Shown: positions 26,758-37,115, counted from the stretch's first letter. The stretch is 64,000 nucleotides of DNA from Planctomycetaceae bacterium (GCA_021371795.1 JAJFVK010000002.1:1-64000); one strand, 5' to 3'. Notes: generated by a model from the sequence alone, not told the origin. Numbers and translations: made by a program.

Positions 26758-29700
26758 TTGCCCGCTGACTGCACTGCTGATAAAACGCTTCCAAACGTGT
26801 AGCGAAAGTAACATCTTCCGTACCGTCAAACGTAATATTCAAAATCGGCATATTATCACAATCTTTGCTTATCTGCGGAATAATGCTCGAAACAATCGTC
26901 GAGGGCATACACGTAAACGGCATCACATTAATCACGCCCGCGAAACCTTCGTGGTAATATTCAATAATTTTGCTGACGCTTAAGACCGCTTCGCCTTCGA
27001 ATGAAATGTCGATGTATTTTTGGCCGAACTTCAAAACAGATTTCACATCGTGCTCTGCGACCGTGCCGAATTTTTTCTCAAGCGGCGCAGCAAGAGATTT
27101 CTCAATCCAATGCTGAATAAAATCCTGTGCGGCATTAACCATATAATGCCAATGTTGGCCGGCTCTTTTTGCGCCGAGCATTCGCATATAATTAGTATAG
27201 TAAACCCATTCAGCAAGCGGCGCAAGCGCACAGGCTGCGCCGAGTTCCTCCAGCCGATGAATGATATTGTTATTCGAGAAAGGATGACTGCGGACATAAA
27301 TTTCACCGACAACGCCGATGCGAGGTCTTGAAATCGCAGGATTCGTTGTCTGTGAAAATTTTTGCGCGAAGTCCGCCATTAATTTCTTCTTGCTCGCAAG
27401 CGAACCGCTCGCTTCGGTATTCTCAAGCCAGACTTTCAGCCATTGTTTATAAATTTTTTCAATCGCCGCTCTGTCATTACTTTGCGATTTTGCTTTCAGC
27501 AGTACCTTGCCAATTAAGTCGATGCCGACCATCGATGTCCATGCGTTGAGCATAAGTTTCCAGCCTTTTTCGTCCATCGCATCGGCAATCTCATTATAAA
27601 ATTTCGTATCCTGATTCGGTGCGAAAATCGGAACATCTTTTAGTCCCGCATATTGCAATACCTGCTTTTGCATACAATTATACACACCCATTCGGCACGG
27701 CCCGGATGTTGACGGCATCAGGAAAGCACTTTTGTCCGGCTGGAAATCTTTTCGCTCTGCGGTCGCGAGCATATCGCCTACGGTAATCGCGCACGGCAGA
27801 CACTCTTTGCCGGTCGAAAACTTTCTGCCGAGAAGCAAGCCGTGTTCGTCTGCGCATTTCATTACTTCGGCGTCTTTGCCGAGCGATTTAAAAGTTGACG
27901 CCATTCCATACGAACAGTCGCTCATATATGGAATAAAGAGTTTTCGGTTGACGCAGCCTTTTTCCGCGACAGCCTGAATTTTGATTTTCTGCGGCGAAGG
28001 CTGATAATGGCTTAAACTATCGAAGAACGCTTCCAGTCTTGTAACAAGCCCCGCGTCGGCGGAATGTTCGTCAAGCTCAAGGAACAGACTCGGTTTTTCG
28101 GCTGAAATATTTCTGAAAAATGTTTCAAGGAACGAATCCGGCCCGCAACTGAAATTTGAAAGATAAACTGCGAACAAACGTTTATCCTGTTTTATAATTT
28201 CCGCGCCGCGGAGAATTTTCTGGCCGAGCCCCCAGTACATACTTTTATGCAAATATTCATCCGCAATCGGTGCCGTGGAAAGGTCAAGCATATCTAAAGG
28301 CAGTACATCGATACCCATCGCGGAAAGTTTGTCGGCTAATTGCAAATTTATCTGCGCATCGCAACTATTATACGGCCTGCCGAACAGGACGAACAATCTG
28401 CCGTTTTCGCCGATAGATGACAATACCTCTTTGCCTTTTTGAATCAGACTCGCCTCGAAATTTTTCTGCGCCGCAAGCGCATCGTCGATTGCTTTTTCGA
28501 CAAGCGACTTTTTCACGTTCAACTGTACGGCAAGATTCGCAAATGTTTGCAGTAGTTCTTTCCTGCCGTTGCCGAGCCTGATTACAGGCGTAAGCAGTTT
28601 GCATTTGCCCAGCCTGCCGGCAAAAGCGGTTTTCGCCTGATATGGCAGCGACTGAACATACGGACATAATTTCGACGCGGTGTTTGTGTCGAACAAATTT
28701 GCAAGACTAACAACGCTCGGCAGGAAAATATAATCGACTTGCTGCTCGATGAGTTCGGCAATGTGGCCGAACGCGACCTTGACTGGGAAACACTGCTCGG
28801 CGGTAACGGCCTCGACGCCTTTTTTTATGGTCAATCTGCTTGTTGTCTGTGTTACACACGGCTCGAATCCGAGATTTTTGAAAAACACGCTGAACAGCGG
28901 AAGATACTGCCAGTTAATCAGCGACATCGGAATGCCGATTTTTTCTTTTCGTGTATTTTCCGCCGGCTCATCCAACCGAGCGAACTGCCGCAGCATAAGA
29001 TTCCGATATTCGAACGCAGCCGCTGTTCTCTTGTGTTTTTTTGCTCGCGAAATATTATATCTGTCGCAGCGTGAGCCGTAATAAAGCGGTTCGCAGCCCG
29101 GCAGCATAACTTTTTTGATTTCGCAATTGTTGGAGCAGTGTTCGCACGCGAAAGATTCCACGTCATATTTAATGTGAATGAGATTTTCAAAGCCGCGGAA
29201 TTTCGATTGCCCCTGCGTTCTTGCTTTTGCGATTACCGCAGCGCCAAGTGCGCCGGTAACTTCATGATGGTCGGGCACGCGGATTGGTTTGCCGACAATT
29301 TTTTCAAATGCCGCCCAAACTGCTTTATTAAAAGCTGTGCCGCCCTGAAAGCAAATATTGTCGCCGAGTTTTCTTCTGCCGACGACGCGGTTGAGATAGT
29401 TTGTAACAATTGAATAAGCAAGCCCCGCGACGAGGTCTTTTGTCTCCGCTCCCTGCTGCTGGTAATCGAGCAAATCGGATTCCATAAACACCGTGCATCG
29501 TTCGCCGAGTTTTATCGGTGCGGCACTTTGAAACGCAAGCGATGCGAATTCGTCTTTGATACTTATGCCGAGTTTCTCCGCCTGCTCTTCGAGAAACGAA
29601 CCGGTGCCAGCGGCGCAAGCGTGATTCATCTCGAAATCGACAACTACGCCGTTCTTGAGCGAAATAAATTTACTGTCCTGTCCGCCGATTTCAAAAATCG

Positions 29701-31039
29701 TATCAACTTCCGGACACACAACCGCAGCGCCGGCCGCTTGCGCAGTGATTTCATTTATCACAATATCAGCGCCGAGAAAATCTCCGGTGAGGTATCTTCC
29801 TGAACCGGTTGTCGCGGCGCCTTTGATTATGACTTTATCGCCGAGGTCGTTTGCGGCCATTTGCAGGCCTTGCTTTACAGCCTCCAAAGGTCTGCCCGCC
29901 GTCATCAAATACGCTTTCGACAAAACATTTTTATCTTTGTCAATCACAACAACATTTGTGCTGATACTTCCGACATCAACGCCGAGCCAGGCGTCAATTT
30001 TTTCTTTGCAGTCCGGCGGCAAACTGTGAACTTTACCTGCGGGTGCGTCGAATGAAGGCCTCGGCAGCGGGTCTCTTCGCGGAGCCTTTTCGCCGAAATT
30101 TCTTTGTGTGTGCAGATATTCGTGCAGTTTTTTGATATTAAATTTCTGCTCGTTCTTTCGCGAATCTTTTGTAGCAAGTACCGCGCCTATTGCGCCAGTG
30201 AAGAAATGTTCTTTTGGAACTATCAATTGACCTGATTGTAATTTAAAAGCCTCTTTGATTGCGTTCACAACGCCGATGTTTTCGGCGACTCCGCCGGTGA
30301 AAATTATCGGCGCGATGAATTCTCTGCCTTTGCCGAGATTGGTTTTCAAATTTCTCGCAAGAGCCAGACACAATCCTGCGATAATATTCTCAACCGGCGT
30401 CGCCTGCTGCTGCAAGTGAATCATATCGCTTTTGGCGAACACCGAACATCTGCCTGCGATTGTCGGAACACTTTTGGCAGCGATTGCCATTTTGCTAAAT
30501 TCGTTTTCAATGTTTATTCCCAGACGCTGCGCCTGCTGGTCGAGAAATGAACCTGTACCAGCGGCACACGCACTGTTGAGCGCGAAATCTGTAAGAGCCA
30601 ATCTTCCGTTTTCAGTTTTGAGGAAAAGCAGTTTGCTGTCCTGTCCGCCCATTTCAATTATAGTTGCCTGCGAAAAGTGCGGATACAAATGCGCAATCGC
30701 AAAAGCCTGCGCGGAAACTTCGTTGATGTATGGAATGTTTAATAATGAAGCGATAAGTCTTGAAGCTGAGCCTGTCGCGGCGGCAAATTCAATTCTATTG
30801 ATGGGAATTTTTTTGAACAGTTCGTTAAGTGCAGTGCCGAGCGTTTCTACCGGCCTGCCTTTGGTGCGCCGATAATCACTGTAAATAAGCCCAAGACTTT
30901 GATTTAGAAGAATAACATCGCAGCTTGTCGAGCCGACGTCGATGCCAAGATACAATCCTCTATCGTCGCGCAGAACCTCCGGCGAATAATTCGATACTCC
31001 CACTGATACGATTTTTTCAGTATTATCCTTGCTCTGCAC
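26717..31039 (-). CDS. Giant CoA-dehydratase-type activase, two BcrA/BadF ASKHA domains plus DUF2229
   Basis: A 1440-residue protein. Two ASKHA ATPase domains stand in tandem: LGIDVGSTSCDVILLN with NSACAAGTGSFLDQQAQRLGI (about 28-310), and LGVDVGSISTNVVVID with NHACAAGTGSFLEEQAEKLGI (about 350-620). The Cys of each ACAAGTGSF is the usual cluster ligand of 2-hydroxyacyl-CoA dehydratase activators. Then follow a Cys-rich joint (CEHCSNNCEIKKVMLPGC), a DUF2229 domain and a C-terminal dehydratase-like part (GKECLPCAITVGDML, GPCRMGVYNCMQKQ). Such proteins are found in anaerobes; the function of the giant form is not established. Start is GTG 31039 with AAGGAG. The C-terminal KIVPDTILSKSHS comes from a REP repeat. 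No separate dehydratase subunits lie nearby. Confidence 0.93.
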   Translation of the reverse strand: MQSKDNTEKIVSVGVSNYSPEVLRDDRGLYLGIDVGSTSCDVILLNQSLGLIYSDYRRTKGRPVETLGTALNELFKKIPINRIEFAAATGSASRLIASLLNIPYINEVSAQAFAIAHLYPHFSQATIIEMGGQDSKLLFLKTENGRLALTDFALNSACAAGTGSFLDQQAQRLGINIENEFSKMAIAAKSVPTIAGRCSVFAKSDMIHLQQQATPVENIIAGLCLALARNLKTNLGKGREFIAPIIFTGGVAENIGVVNAIKEAFKLQSGQLIVPKEHFFTGAIGAVLATKDSRKNEQKFNIKKLHEYLHTQRNFGEKAPRRDPLPRPSFDAPAGKVHSLPPDCKEKIDAWLGVDVGSISTNVVVIDKDKNVLSKAYLMTAGRPLEAVKQGLQMAANDLGDKVIIKGAATTGSGRYLTGDFLGADIVINEITAQAAGAAVVCPEVDTIFEIGGQDSKFISLKNGVVVDFEMNHACAAGTGSFLEEQAEKLGISIKDEFASLAFQSAAPIKLGERCTVFMESDLLDYQQQGAETKDLVAGLAYSIVTNYLNRVVGRRKLGDNICFQGGTAFNKAVWAAFEKIVGKPIRVPDHHEVTGALGAAVIAKARTQGQSKFRGFENLIHIKYDVESFACEHCSNNCEIKKVMLPGCEPLYYGSRCDRYNISRAKKHKRTAAAFEYRNLMLRQFARLDEPAENTRKEKIGIPMSLINWQYLPLFSVFFKNLGFEPCVTQTTSRLTIKKGVEAVTAEQCFPVKVAFGHIAELIEQQVDYIFLPSVVSLANLFDTNTASKLCPYVQSLPYQAKTAFAGRLGKCKLLTPVIRLGNGRKELLQTFANLAVQLNVKKSLVEKAIDDALAAQKNFEASLIQKGKEVLSSIGENGRLFVLFGRPYNSCDAQINLQLADKLSAMGIDVLPLDMLDLSTAPIADEYLHKSMYWGLGQKILRGAEIIKQDKRLFAVYLSNFSCGPDSFLETFFRNISAEKPSLFLELDEHSADAGLVTRLEAFFDSLSHYQPSPQKIKIQAVAEKGCVNRKLFIPYMSDCSYGMASTFKSLGKDAEVMKCADEHGLLLGRKFSTGKECLPCAITVGDMLATAERKDFQPDKSAFLMPSTSGPCRMGVYNCMQKQVLQYAGLKDVPIFAPNQDTKFYNEIADAMDEKGWKLMLNAWTSMVGIDLIGKVLLKAKSQSNDRAAIEKIYKQWLKVWLENTEASGSLASKKKLMADFAQKFSQTTNPAISRPRIGVVGEIYVRSHPFSNNNIIHRLEELGAACALAPLAEWVYYTNYMRMLGAKRAGQHWHYMVNAAQDFIQHWIEKSLAAPLEKKFGTVAEHDVKSVLKFGQKYIDISFEGEAVLSVSKIIEYYHEGFAGVINVMPFTCMPSTIVSSIIPQISKDCDNMPILNITFDGTEDVTFATRLEAFYQQCSQRAKIVPDTILSKSHS

Positions 31040-31195
31040 ACAATTCTCCTTAAATGAGCAGTCAGAGTATTCTAACTCATTTTATGTGCAAGTCAAGATT
31101 TTTAGGTAACAGAAAATTTTGATGTAACCTCAAAAAAATTGAAATGACATCGAAAGTTATTTCTCTGTGAACTCTGTGTTCTCTGTGGCTATAAA

Positions 31196-32590
31196 TTAAA
31201 CTTTCTTTTTCAGCAGAAACACCGCGAATAATATTACTGTCGCCCCGATGCCTGCCGGGTAACTTATTTTAGCCGCTAATCCGAACCCTTCCGGCGCAAT
31301 CAAAATATAAGTAACACTTACAGCCGTCATAAACGCCGCCGGTATAACGGTAATCCAGTAGAATCGATTGTTCTTTCGCAGATACACCGCCGTTGCCCAT
31401 AGTATCACCATAGCCAGCGTTTGATTTGCCCATGCGAAGTACCGCCAGATAATATCGAACTTTATAAACGTAAGGCCAAATCCCGCGATGAACAGCGGCG
31501 CAGCGATGAGCAGTCTTTTAGTAATCGGCTTTTGATTTATTTTGAACGCATCAGAAATTGTAAGTCTTGCGCTGCGAAAAGCTGTATCGCCGGTGGTAAT
31601 CGGACATGCGATAACGCCGAGCATTGCCAGCACTCCGCCGAAACCGCCGAGCAGGCTGACGGATATCTTATGCACAGCGCCGCCGGCAGCGTTGGCGGCA
31701 AGTTCTTTGCCGAGTTCCGTTGTTGAGCCGAAAAATGCCATACCCGCTGCGGCCCATATCAGTGCGATGAGTCCCTCGGCTATCATTGCTCCGTAGAAAG
31801 CTCTTCTGCCGTATTTTTCGTTCGTCAGGCAGCGAGCCATCATTGGCGATTGTGTCGCGTGGAATCCGCTGATTGCTCCTCACGCTACGGTGATGAACAT
31901 CAGCGGCCAGATTGGCAGTGCCTTGGGATGCATATTTGTAAATTGCAGTTCGGGAATTTTATAGCCTTCGACAATTATTCCGCCGGCGATGCCCGCCGCC
32001 ATTACTACCAAAGCGATTCCGAACAGCGGATATAGTCTGCCGATGATTTTGTCTATCGGGAAAATCGTCGCGATGAAATAATATATAACTATGCAAATTG
32101 CCCAAAATGTAGCGTTAAGAGATTCCGGCGTAAGAACGGCAAGAAGTTTTGCCGGCCCGCTGATAAAAACCGCTCCGACCAGAATCAGCAGCATTACTAT
32201 GAAAACCAGCATAATATTTTTTACGTATTTGCCCAGATATATTCCGATGATTTCAGAAACACTTGTGCCGTTGTGCCGCAGCGACATCATACCGGAAATA
32301 TAATCGTGAACTGCTCCGGCGAAGATACAGCCGAATACTATCCACAGAAAAACCACCGGCCCCCATAACGCGCCTGCCAACGCTCCGAAAATGGGGCCCA
32401 GACCTGCGATGTTAAGCAACTGTATCAGGAATATTTTTGACCAGTGCATCGGCACGAAATCCACGCCGTCCGGCTGTGTTGCTGCCGGAGTTGGGCGTTC
32501 CGGCTGGATACAGAATACTTTTTCGACGAACCTGCCGTATATCCAGTAACCGGCGAACAACATTACCACTGAAACAAAAAACGTTATCAT
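31196..32590 (-). pseudogene. cstA: Carbon starvation protein CstA family transporter with an in-frame UGA
   Basis: A polytopic peptide or pyruvate permease of the CstA family, 464 codons. The first part starts at ATG 32590 and carries the family signatures LLNIAGLGPIFGALAGALWGP, GAVHDYISGMMSLRHNGTSV, and IPELQFTNMHPKALPIWPLM. It runs into TGA at 31880-31882. The frame then continues without shift as GAISGFHATQSPMMARCLTNEKYGRR and several more helices to KKKV. In CstA proteins the residue at this point is a conserved Cys (ITIACGAISGFH), so a TGC or TGT codon has become TGA. It may be a nonsense mutation, a consensus error, or selenocysteine; no convincing SECIS hairpin is visible. TGA is an ordinary stop elsewhere in the window. 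Confidence 0.9.
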
Positions 32591-32974
32591 TAAACTGACT
32601 CCAAAGCAAAGTAGTTATGAAACCGTAATTCTATCAAATAGAATGAGTGTGGCAATTGAAAAACAATTAATTATAGATGGACGACAATTTTGTCATGAAA
32701 TTGGAGAAGATATTGAGTGGGATATTGAAACATAAAAAGGGCTAAAAAGGACAAAGCAGAAAATGTTGGAAAGCGAAAAATTAATATGATATTCCCAGAT
32801 TTCCAGAAAAAGCTCTCTTGGAAAAGAGCTGCTTTTGTGCCATTCTTGCTGACGACATACATGCTGTACTAATTTTTGGAAATCAGAAATCAGTAGATAC
32901 CTTACTAATTTTGGCATTGATAGGCAGATTTTCTAATTTTATATCATAGCAAGTCGAAAGAGAAATCAAAGTTA
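32591..32974. other. 384-base intergenic region, nothing recognised
   Basis: AT-rich; only small unsupported reading frames. It holds the promoter of cstA (minus strand) and the end of the membrane-protein gene. No hairpin, RNA or repeat could be supported. Confidence 0.4.
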
Positions 32975-34663
32975 CTAATTCTCATTTCCTTTTTTAATTA
33001 TATTTTTGATTGAATTTTTAAATAAGCTTATTACAGTTCCAACCCCAAGCATTAAAAACCCGACAATAACCTGCCGCCAATAGCCTATGCCTTTTGCGTA
33101 CATATATAATCTAAACAAAAACGGCATCAGTAAAATTGGAATAATCAAACTGTCCTTGGTTCTTATCCATACGCCAAAAATAATTAATCCTGTTGCTATT
33201 AGTGTTCCCGGAAATCTCCATTGAAAAGATTCAGGAAGATAGTCGAATAAAAATATGGCAAAGAAAATAGTTCCAATAATTCGGATAGCTTTGTTTAAGC
33301 TTTGTCCAAACAGGATGTAAAGAATCATAGAGCCGAAACCAAACATCCCAACCAGCGTTCCCTCTTTTGTTAAACCATTTTCTTTCACAAGTTCCGCAAA
33401 ACACTTGAATTGGGGCAGTAAAAAACAAAGTGAGATAATACCCGCAATACAAAAATATTGGTTCCAAACAAAAATACCGTATGCAAATGAAATTATGCTG
33501 CAGGTCGCGAAAAACGCGCGGATATTTAAATCATACGGATGTTCAGGAGAGAAACCGGCCGTTAAAACAACTCCCAAACCGTATATAACAGTTAAAATGA
33601 TTAAACCTTTCCAGCGATGATATTTTGCCAAGGCAGCGATAGCTATGCCGGATAAAGCTAATATGACAGGCGGATAGCTGAATAGTGATGCATTAATATG
33701 GCCGGATGCAAGTATTGATTTGTTGTTAATAGCCAGCATTGTCACCAATAAAGGCACACACAAACTGACAATAGATAAAATATCAAATCGTTTACCGTTA
33801 TGATGAAAAATCTCGAATAAAAGTATGCTGCTGATTGCTATTACAGGAATAAAATCTCCAAACACATATTTTATTGCAAAACTATACCCAATTGCATATT
33901 GATGAATACCGGTCATAGCCAGGAGTATTAACGCAAAGATATAAGCCATTGTGGGTTTCTGCAAGAAAGCTTTTTTGTCTTCTTCCATTTTTTTTCGAGC
34001 TGCTTCAATAATCACAAAAACTGCACCAATCAGGATTAAAACATTTAGATTCAGCCAATATCCTCTGCACAGTTCTCTTTGCGAAGCATGTTCGGAAATT
34101 ATATTTGCCATAAAAACCGGGCCAAGATAATTAAATATCATAATTATAAGAAGCCCCGCAAATGTCATGATTCCAATTTGAATCTTAACAAGTCTTTTAA
34201 TACAGAAAAATTTTATAAAAGCTAATACAACGCCAATTATACCTGCATAGAAACCGGCTTTAATAGCGGTATCTGCAACCGAACCTAAAGCAATGCTGGT
34301 ACCGACAAGAAACATCGCTATCAGGATGACCAGAGATACGGCATCATCGACTGCCTTTTTGTAAACAATCAAAATTAAAACGCCCAAAAGAGCAATCTCA
34401 TAAAAATGAAGAGTAAAAAGACAGGGCAGTGCTTCACGCAAAGAATTGCTTGCTGATAATATAGGCCCCATCACTTTGACTATGCCATATGCTACGAATA
34501 CAGCGCTCAAACAATAAAATACGCTTGCCCCGGCCACATTGAGAAAATTCTTCCATGCCATCGTGTCAATGATATTACCTGATAATACTGAATTTGTCTG
34601 ATTTGGATTTGGAATAGGCGGCGGAATAGGCCGGCCGTAACTGTCTTTCTTTGTTTCATCCAT
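32975..34663 (-). CDS. Polytopic membrane protein (DUF2157/DUF2339-like), unknown function
   Basis: 562 residues from the ATG at 34663, which has CGGAG 8 bases before it. A soluble, proline-rich N-terminus (YGRPIPPPIPNPNQ) is followed by at least 14 hydrophobic helices, for example FYCLSAVFVAYGIVKVMGPI, IALLGVLILIVY, LIILTVIYGLGVVLTAGF and LIATGLIIFGVWI. Rows of short helices without charged motifs recall DUF2157/DUF2339 proteins, without proof. The gene follows the prepilin-like gene on the same strand after 20 bases, so the two are one operon, perhaps with a surface or secretion role. Confidence 0.78.
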   Translation of the reverse strand: MDETKKDSYGRPIPPPIPNPNQTNSVLSGNIIDTMAWKNFLNVAGASVFYCLSAVFVAYGIVKVMGPILSASNSLREALPCLFTLHFYEIALLGVLILIVYKKAVDDAVSLVILIAMFLVGTSIALGSVADTAIKAGFYAGIIGVVLAFIKFFCIKRLVKIQIGIMTFAGLLIIMIFNYLGPVFMANIISEHASQRELCRGYWLNLNVLILIGAVFVIIEAARKKMEEDKKAFLQKPTMAYIFALILLAMTGIHQYAIGYSFAIKYVFGDFIPVIAISSILLFEIFHHNGKRFDILSIVSLCVPLLVTMLAINNKSILASGHINASLFSYPPVILALSGIAIAALAKYHRWKGLIILTVIYGLGVVLTAGFSPEHPYDLNIRAFFATCSIISFAYGIFVWNQYFCIAGIISLCFLLPQFKCFAELVKENGLTKEGTLVGMFGFGSMILYILFGQSLNKAIRIIGTIFFAIFLFDYLPESFQWRFPGTLIATGLIIFGVWIRTKDSLIIPILLMPFLFRLYMYAKGIGYWRQVIVGFLMLGVGTVISLFKNSIKNIIKKGNEN

Positions 34664-34683
34664 ATTTATATCTCCGTTAAATT

Positions 34684-35568
34684 TTACTCTCCGAGCCCAT
34701 CGGGCGGTAGATTTTTGCTTGCCCACGCTAATGACAAATTTCCCGCAGTTCCAAACGTACTGCTGGAAAATCTTGTTTTTGGCGATTGTTCATGTGCTGA
34801 AACTGAATTTACATGGCCATCTATAAATACCACATTACTTGAACCAGAATTTAAATCACGAGCATCATGGTAAGTTGCGAAACAATCTCTGGCTTCAGAT
34901 GTGGAACTTATATAAAGCATTGTATCATCCAATGCTTTGGTACTTAAAGGTTTTTTCAGCCATTCAGCCTTATACTTTGGATTGTTCGGGCTTAATGTCC
35001 AGGAGTTTTCTTCTGCAAAAAAGAACACCTTGGCCGGATTCCTGACTTCATTTGATTTTTGTACGCTGCCGTTTTGCTTTCCGCCTAAGTATGCATTCAT
35101 TGTATAGCTGTATTGCGGTTCGACAGGTATGTTTTCATTATGGTTTGGATTCTCGCATCCTCTGAAACGCGCAATGTTGATAAAAACGGGACAACCCCTT
35201 GTATATTTTTCATCAAAATATTTCACCATTTTCCCGTAATATTCTTGTTTTCCCTCCATAGTTTCGCTTTGGAGTGACATTTGTCCATCGTGCCATCGGC
35301 ATCCGATTGGATGCGATTCATTAACTGAAAGACCGCTGTAAAGCCATTCATTAGGCTCTGGGAAATAATCATCATTATCGTTAAGAAAAGCCTGCCCGGC
35401 CGTACTATATGAGTGCAAACAATGCTGACAAACAATAACTACTGCTCTTGACCTCGACTTGCTAAGTGATGGCATTAATAAACTAAACAGCAGAAAAATT
35501 ATAAAAAGTAAAAATAATAATTCCCAAATGGTGAAAGCTCTTCTCGAATTGATAACTTTATTTTCCAT
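34684..35568 (-). CDS. Prepilin-like protein with H-X9-DG C-terminal motif
   Basis: A 294-residue pseudopilin-type protein as seen in great numbers in Planctomycetota. The N-terminal cleavage and helix signature is SRRAFTIWELLFLLFIIFLLFSLL; Trp stands where Leu/Ile is usual, but the Glu at position +5 is kept. The middle contains a Cys pair (CQHC) and YSYTMNAYLGG, and the end HDARDLNSGSSNVVFIDGHVNSV gives the H-X9-DG signature of the processing-associated domain. The Cys-rich and SSTFGT part at the end is not recognised. It is co-transcribed with the polytopic protein downstream. Its export would need a type II secretion or type IV pilus system located elsewhere. Confidence 0.82.
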   Translation of the reverse strand: MENKVINSRRAFTIWELLFLLFIIFLLFSLLMPSLSKSRSRAVVIVCQHCLHSYSTAGQAFLNDNDDYFPEPNEWLYSGLSVNESHPIGCRWHDGQMSLQSETMEGKQEYYGKMVKYFDEKYTRGCPVFINIARFRGCENPNHNENIPVEPQYSYTMNAYLGGKQNGSVQKSNEVRNPAKVFFFAEENSWTLSPNNPKYKAEWLKKPLSTKALDDTMLYISSTSEARDCFATYHDARDLNSGSSNVVFIDGHVNSVSAHEQSPKTRFSSSTFGTAGNLSLAWASKNLPPDGLGE

Positions 35569-35620
35569 CCCACGAATTATATCTTTTTGAATATTTTATT
35601 CAACTCTTACTTTTTTGCGC

Positions 35621-35650
35621 AAAAAAAAATCCGCGGTTAAGCGGATTTTT
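35621..35650 (-). terminator. Rho-independent terminator after folC
   Basis: On the minus strand AAAAATCCGC and GCGGATTTTT (35641-35650 and 35625-35634) enclose a 6-base loop and are followed by a long T-run, just 12 bases after the folC stop. Confidence 0.93.
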
Positions 35651-35662
35651 GTAAGTGTTAAT

Positions 35663-37078
35663 TTAATCCTGTCCCGGCATATACATCGTTCTTGCCTGAC
35701 CGACAAGATAGAAACTTCCGGTAATGCAAATCAAATCTTCTTTGCCGATTGCGCTTGATGCGACTCGTATCGCCTCTTTGAGACTAAACGCCGTCTGGCA
35801 CATCTTGCCGCAAATCTCGGTGTACATATCCGCAAGCTCCTGCGGGTAAACAGCCTTTGGCGAATTGCTGCGTGTGAAAATTACTTTGTCAGCGCCATAC
35901 TGAAGCTGTTCGAGCATACCGCGAACATCTTTATCCTGTCCGCAGCCGAAAATCACGACCATCGAATCATACGGCACGTGCTGACCGATTGCCTGAACGA
36001 GTGCGCGAATACTCGACGCGTTATGTGCGCCGTCAATCAGAATACGCGGGTCGTTGTGGACGGTTTCCATTCGGCCCAGCATTTTTATGTCTTTCAAACC
36101 TGCAATTGCTTTCGCATCGTCAATTTTATAGCCGCCGGCTTTGAGCGAGTCGAGCATAGCGATCGCAAGACCGCAATTCATCGCCTGATGTTCGCCGGGC
36201 AGCGGAACTCGTAAATGTTCAAATTTACATGTCGGAGTTGTCAGGCAAATTCGTGTGTGCGGGCCGTACTCGCGCGACGATTCGAATCGATACGAAAAAT
36301 CGATATCTTTGCCGGTAACAAGAAGCGGCGCCTTAACAGCGTTTGCCTGTTTCTTTATCTCTTTCATCGCAAGCGGTTCCTGCGGCACAGTTATAACTGG
36401 TATGCCTTTTTTAATAATGCCCGCTTTTTCTTTGGCGATACTGTCGAGCGTTTTGCCCAGCAGATTCATATGATCCATACTGATATTTGTTATGCCGACA
36501 ACAGCCGGCTCAATAACGTTTGTGCTGTCTAATCTTCCGCCAAGACCAGTTTCGATTACCGCAATGTCAACTTTCTTATCGACGAAGTACATAAACGCCA
36601 TCGCAGTCAAAATCTCGAAGAACGTTGGCGCATCAGTTTTTGCCAGCTTCTCAACCGGAGCATATACTCTGTTAATCAGACCGGTCAATTCGGAATCTGT
36701 AATTCTTTTGCCGTCAATTTCGATTCGCTCATGCAGATTGACAACGTGCGGCGAAGTGTACAGGCCGACTGAATATTCGTTTGCCTGAAGCATTCTGGCC
36801 AGCATTGTCGCCGTCGAGCCCTTGCCCTTAGTTCCGGCGATGTGTGCGCAGGCCAATTTCTTTTGCGGATTGGCCAGCAGTCCCAGCAGTTTTTCCATTC
36901 TTTCAAGGCTGAAAGTCGTTACATTATAGCGAAGGCGGCTTTGTTTCTCATAGTCAGTTCGGGTAAACAGGTATTCTAATGCCTGTTTAAATGTGCGAAA
37001 CTGCTTAGGAGATTTCACCGGCTGAACTTTGCCAGATTTCTCCGCTGCCTTCTTACTTGTGCTTGTGTGTACAGTCAT
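35663..37078 (-). CDS. folC: Bifunctional folylpolyglutamate/dihydrofolate synthase
   Basis: Adds glutamate to folates (and to dihydropteroate) with ATP; 471 residues. Seen: ATP-loop HIAGTKGKGSTATML at about 79-93, TSPHVVNLHERI, FFEILTAMAF, ETGLGGRLDSTN, GITNISMDHMNLLG with KEKAGIIKKG, the central hinge LPGEHQAMNCGLAIAML, and the C-terminal DGAHNASS plus VVIFGCGQDKDV. An N-terminal Lys-rich stretch of about 25 residues is unusual. GAGGAG stands just before the ATG. The unit is closed by a terminator and has its own promoter, so folC is monocistronic. It completes the folate step begun by folP. Confidence 0.96.
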   Translation of the reverse strand: MTVHTSTSKKAAEKSGKVQPVKSPKQFRTFKQALEYLFTRTDYEKQSRLRYNVTTFSLERMEKLLGLLANPQKKLACAHIAGTKGKGSTATMLARMLQANEYSVGLYTSPHVVNLHERIEIDGKRITDSELTGLINRVYAPVEKLAKTDAPTFFEILTAMAFMYFVDKKVDIAVIETGLGGRLDSTNVIEPAVVGITNISMDHMNLLGKTLDSIAKEKAGIIKKGIPVITVPQEPLAMKEIKKQANAVKAPLLVTGKDIDFSYRFESSREYGPHTRICLTTPTCKFEHLRVPLPGEHQAMNCGLAIAMLDSLKAGGYKIDDAKAIAGLKDIKMLGRMETVHNDPRILIDGAHNASSIRALVQAIGQHVPYDSMVVIFGCGQDKDVRGMLEQLQYGADKVIFTRSNSPKAVYPQELADMYTEICGKMCQTAFSLKEAIRVASSAIGKEDLICITGSFYLVGQARTMYMPGQD

Positions 37079-37115
37079 AGCTCCTCAATATATAGATTTT
37101 ATCATCCAAAGTCAA

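Noticed and set aside
31196-31843. The second half of CstA as a separate gene
   Set aside because: It begins in the middle of a conserved CstA stretch, and the frame is continuous with the first half apart from one TGA.
31196-32590. UGA reassigned as a sense codon
   Set aside because: Other genes in the window, such as the bamD-like gene, the NMO-type gene and dprA, end with TGA, so it is a normal stop.
32671-32917. Small minus-strand frames between cstA and the membrane-protein gene
   Set aside because: Low-complexity hydrophobic products without ribosome site; overlapping frames of equal quality.
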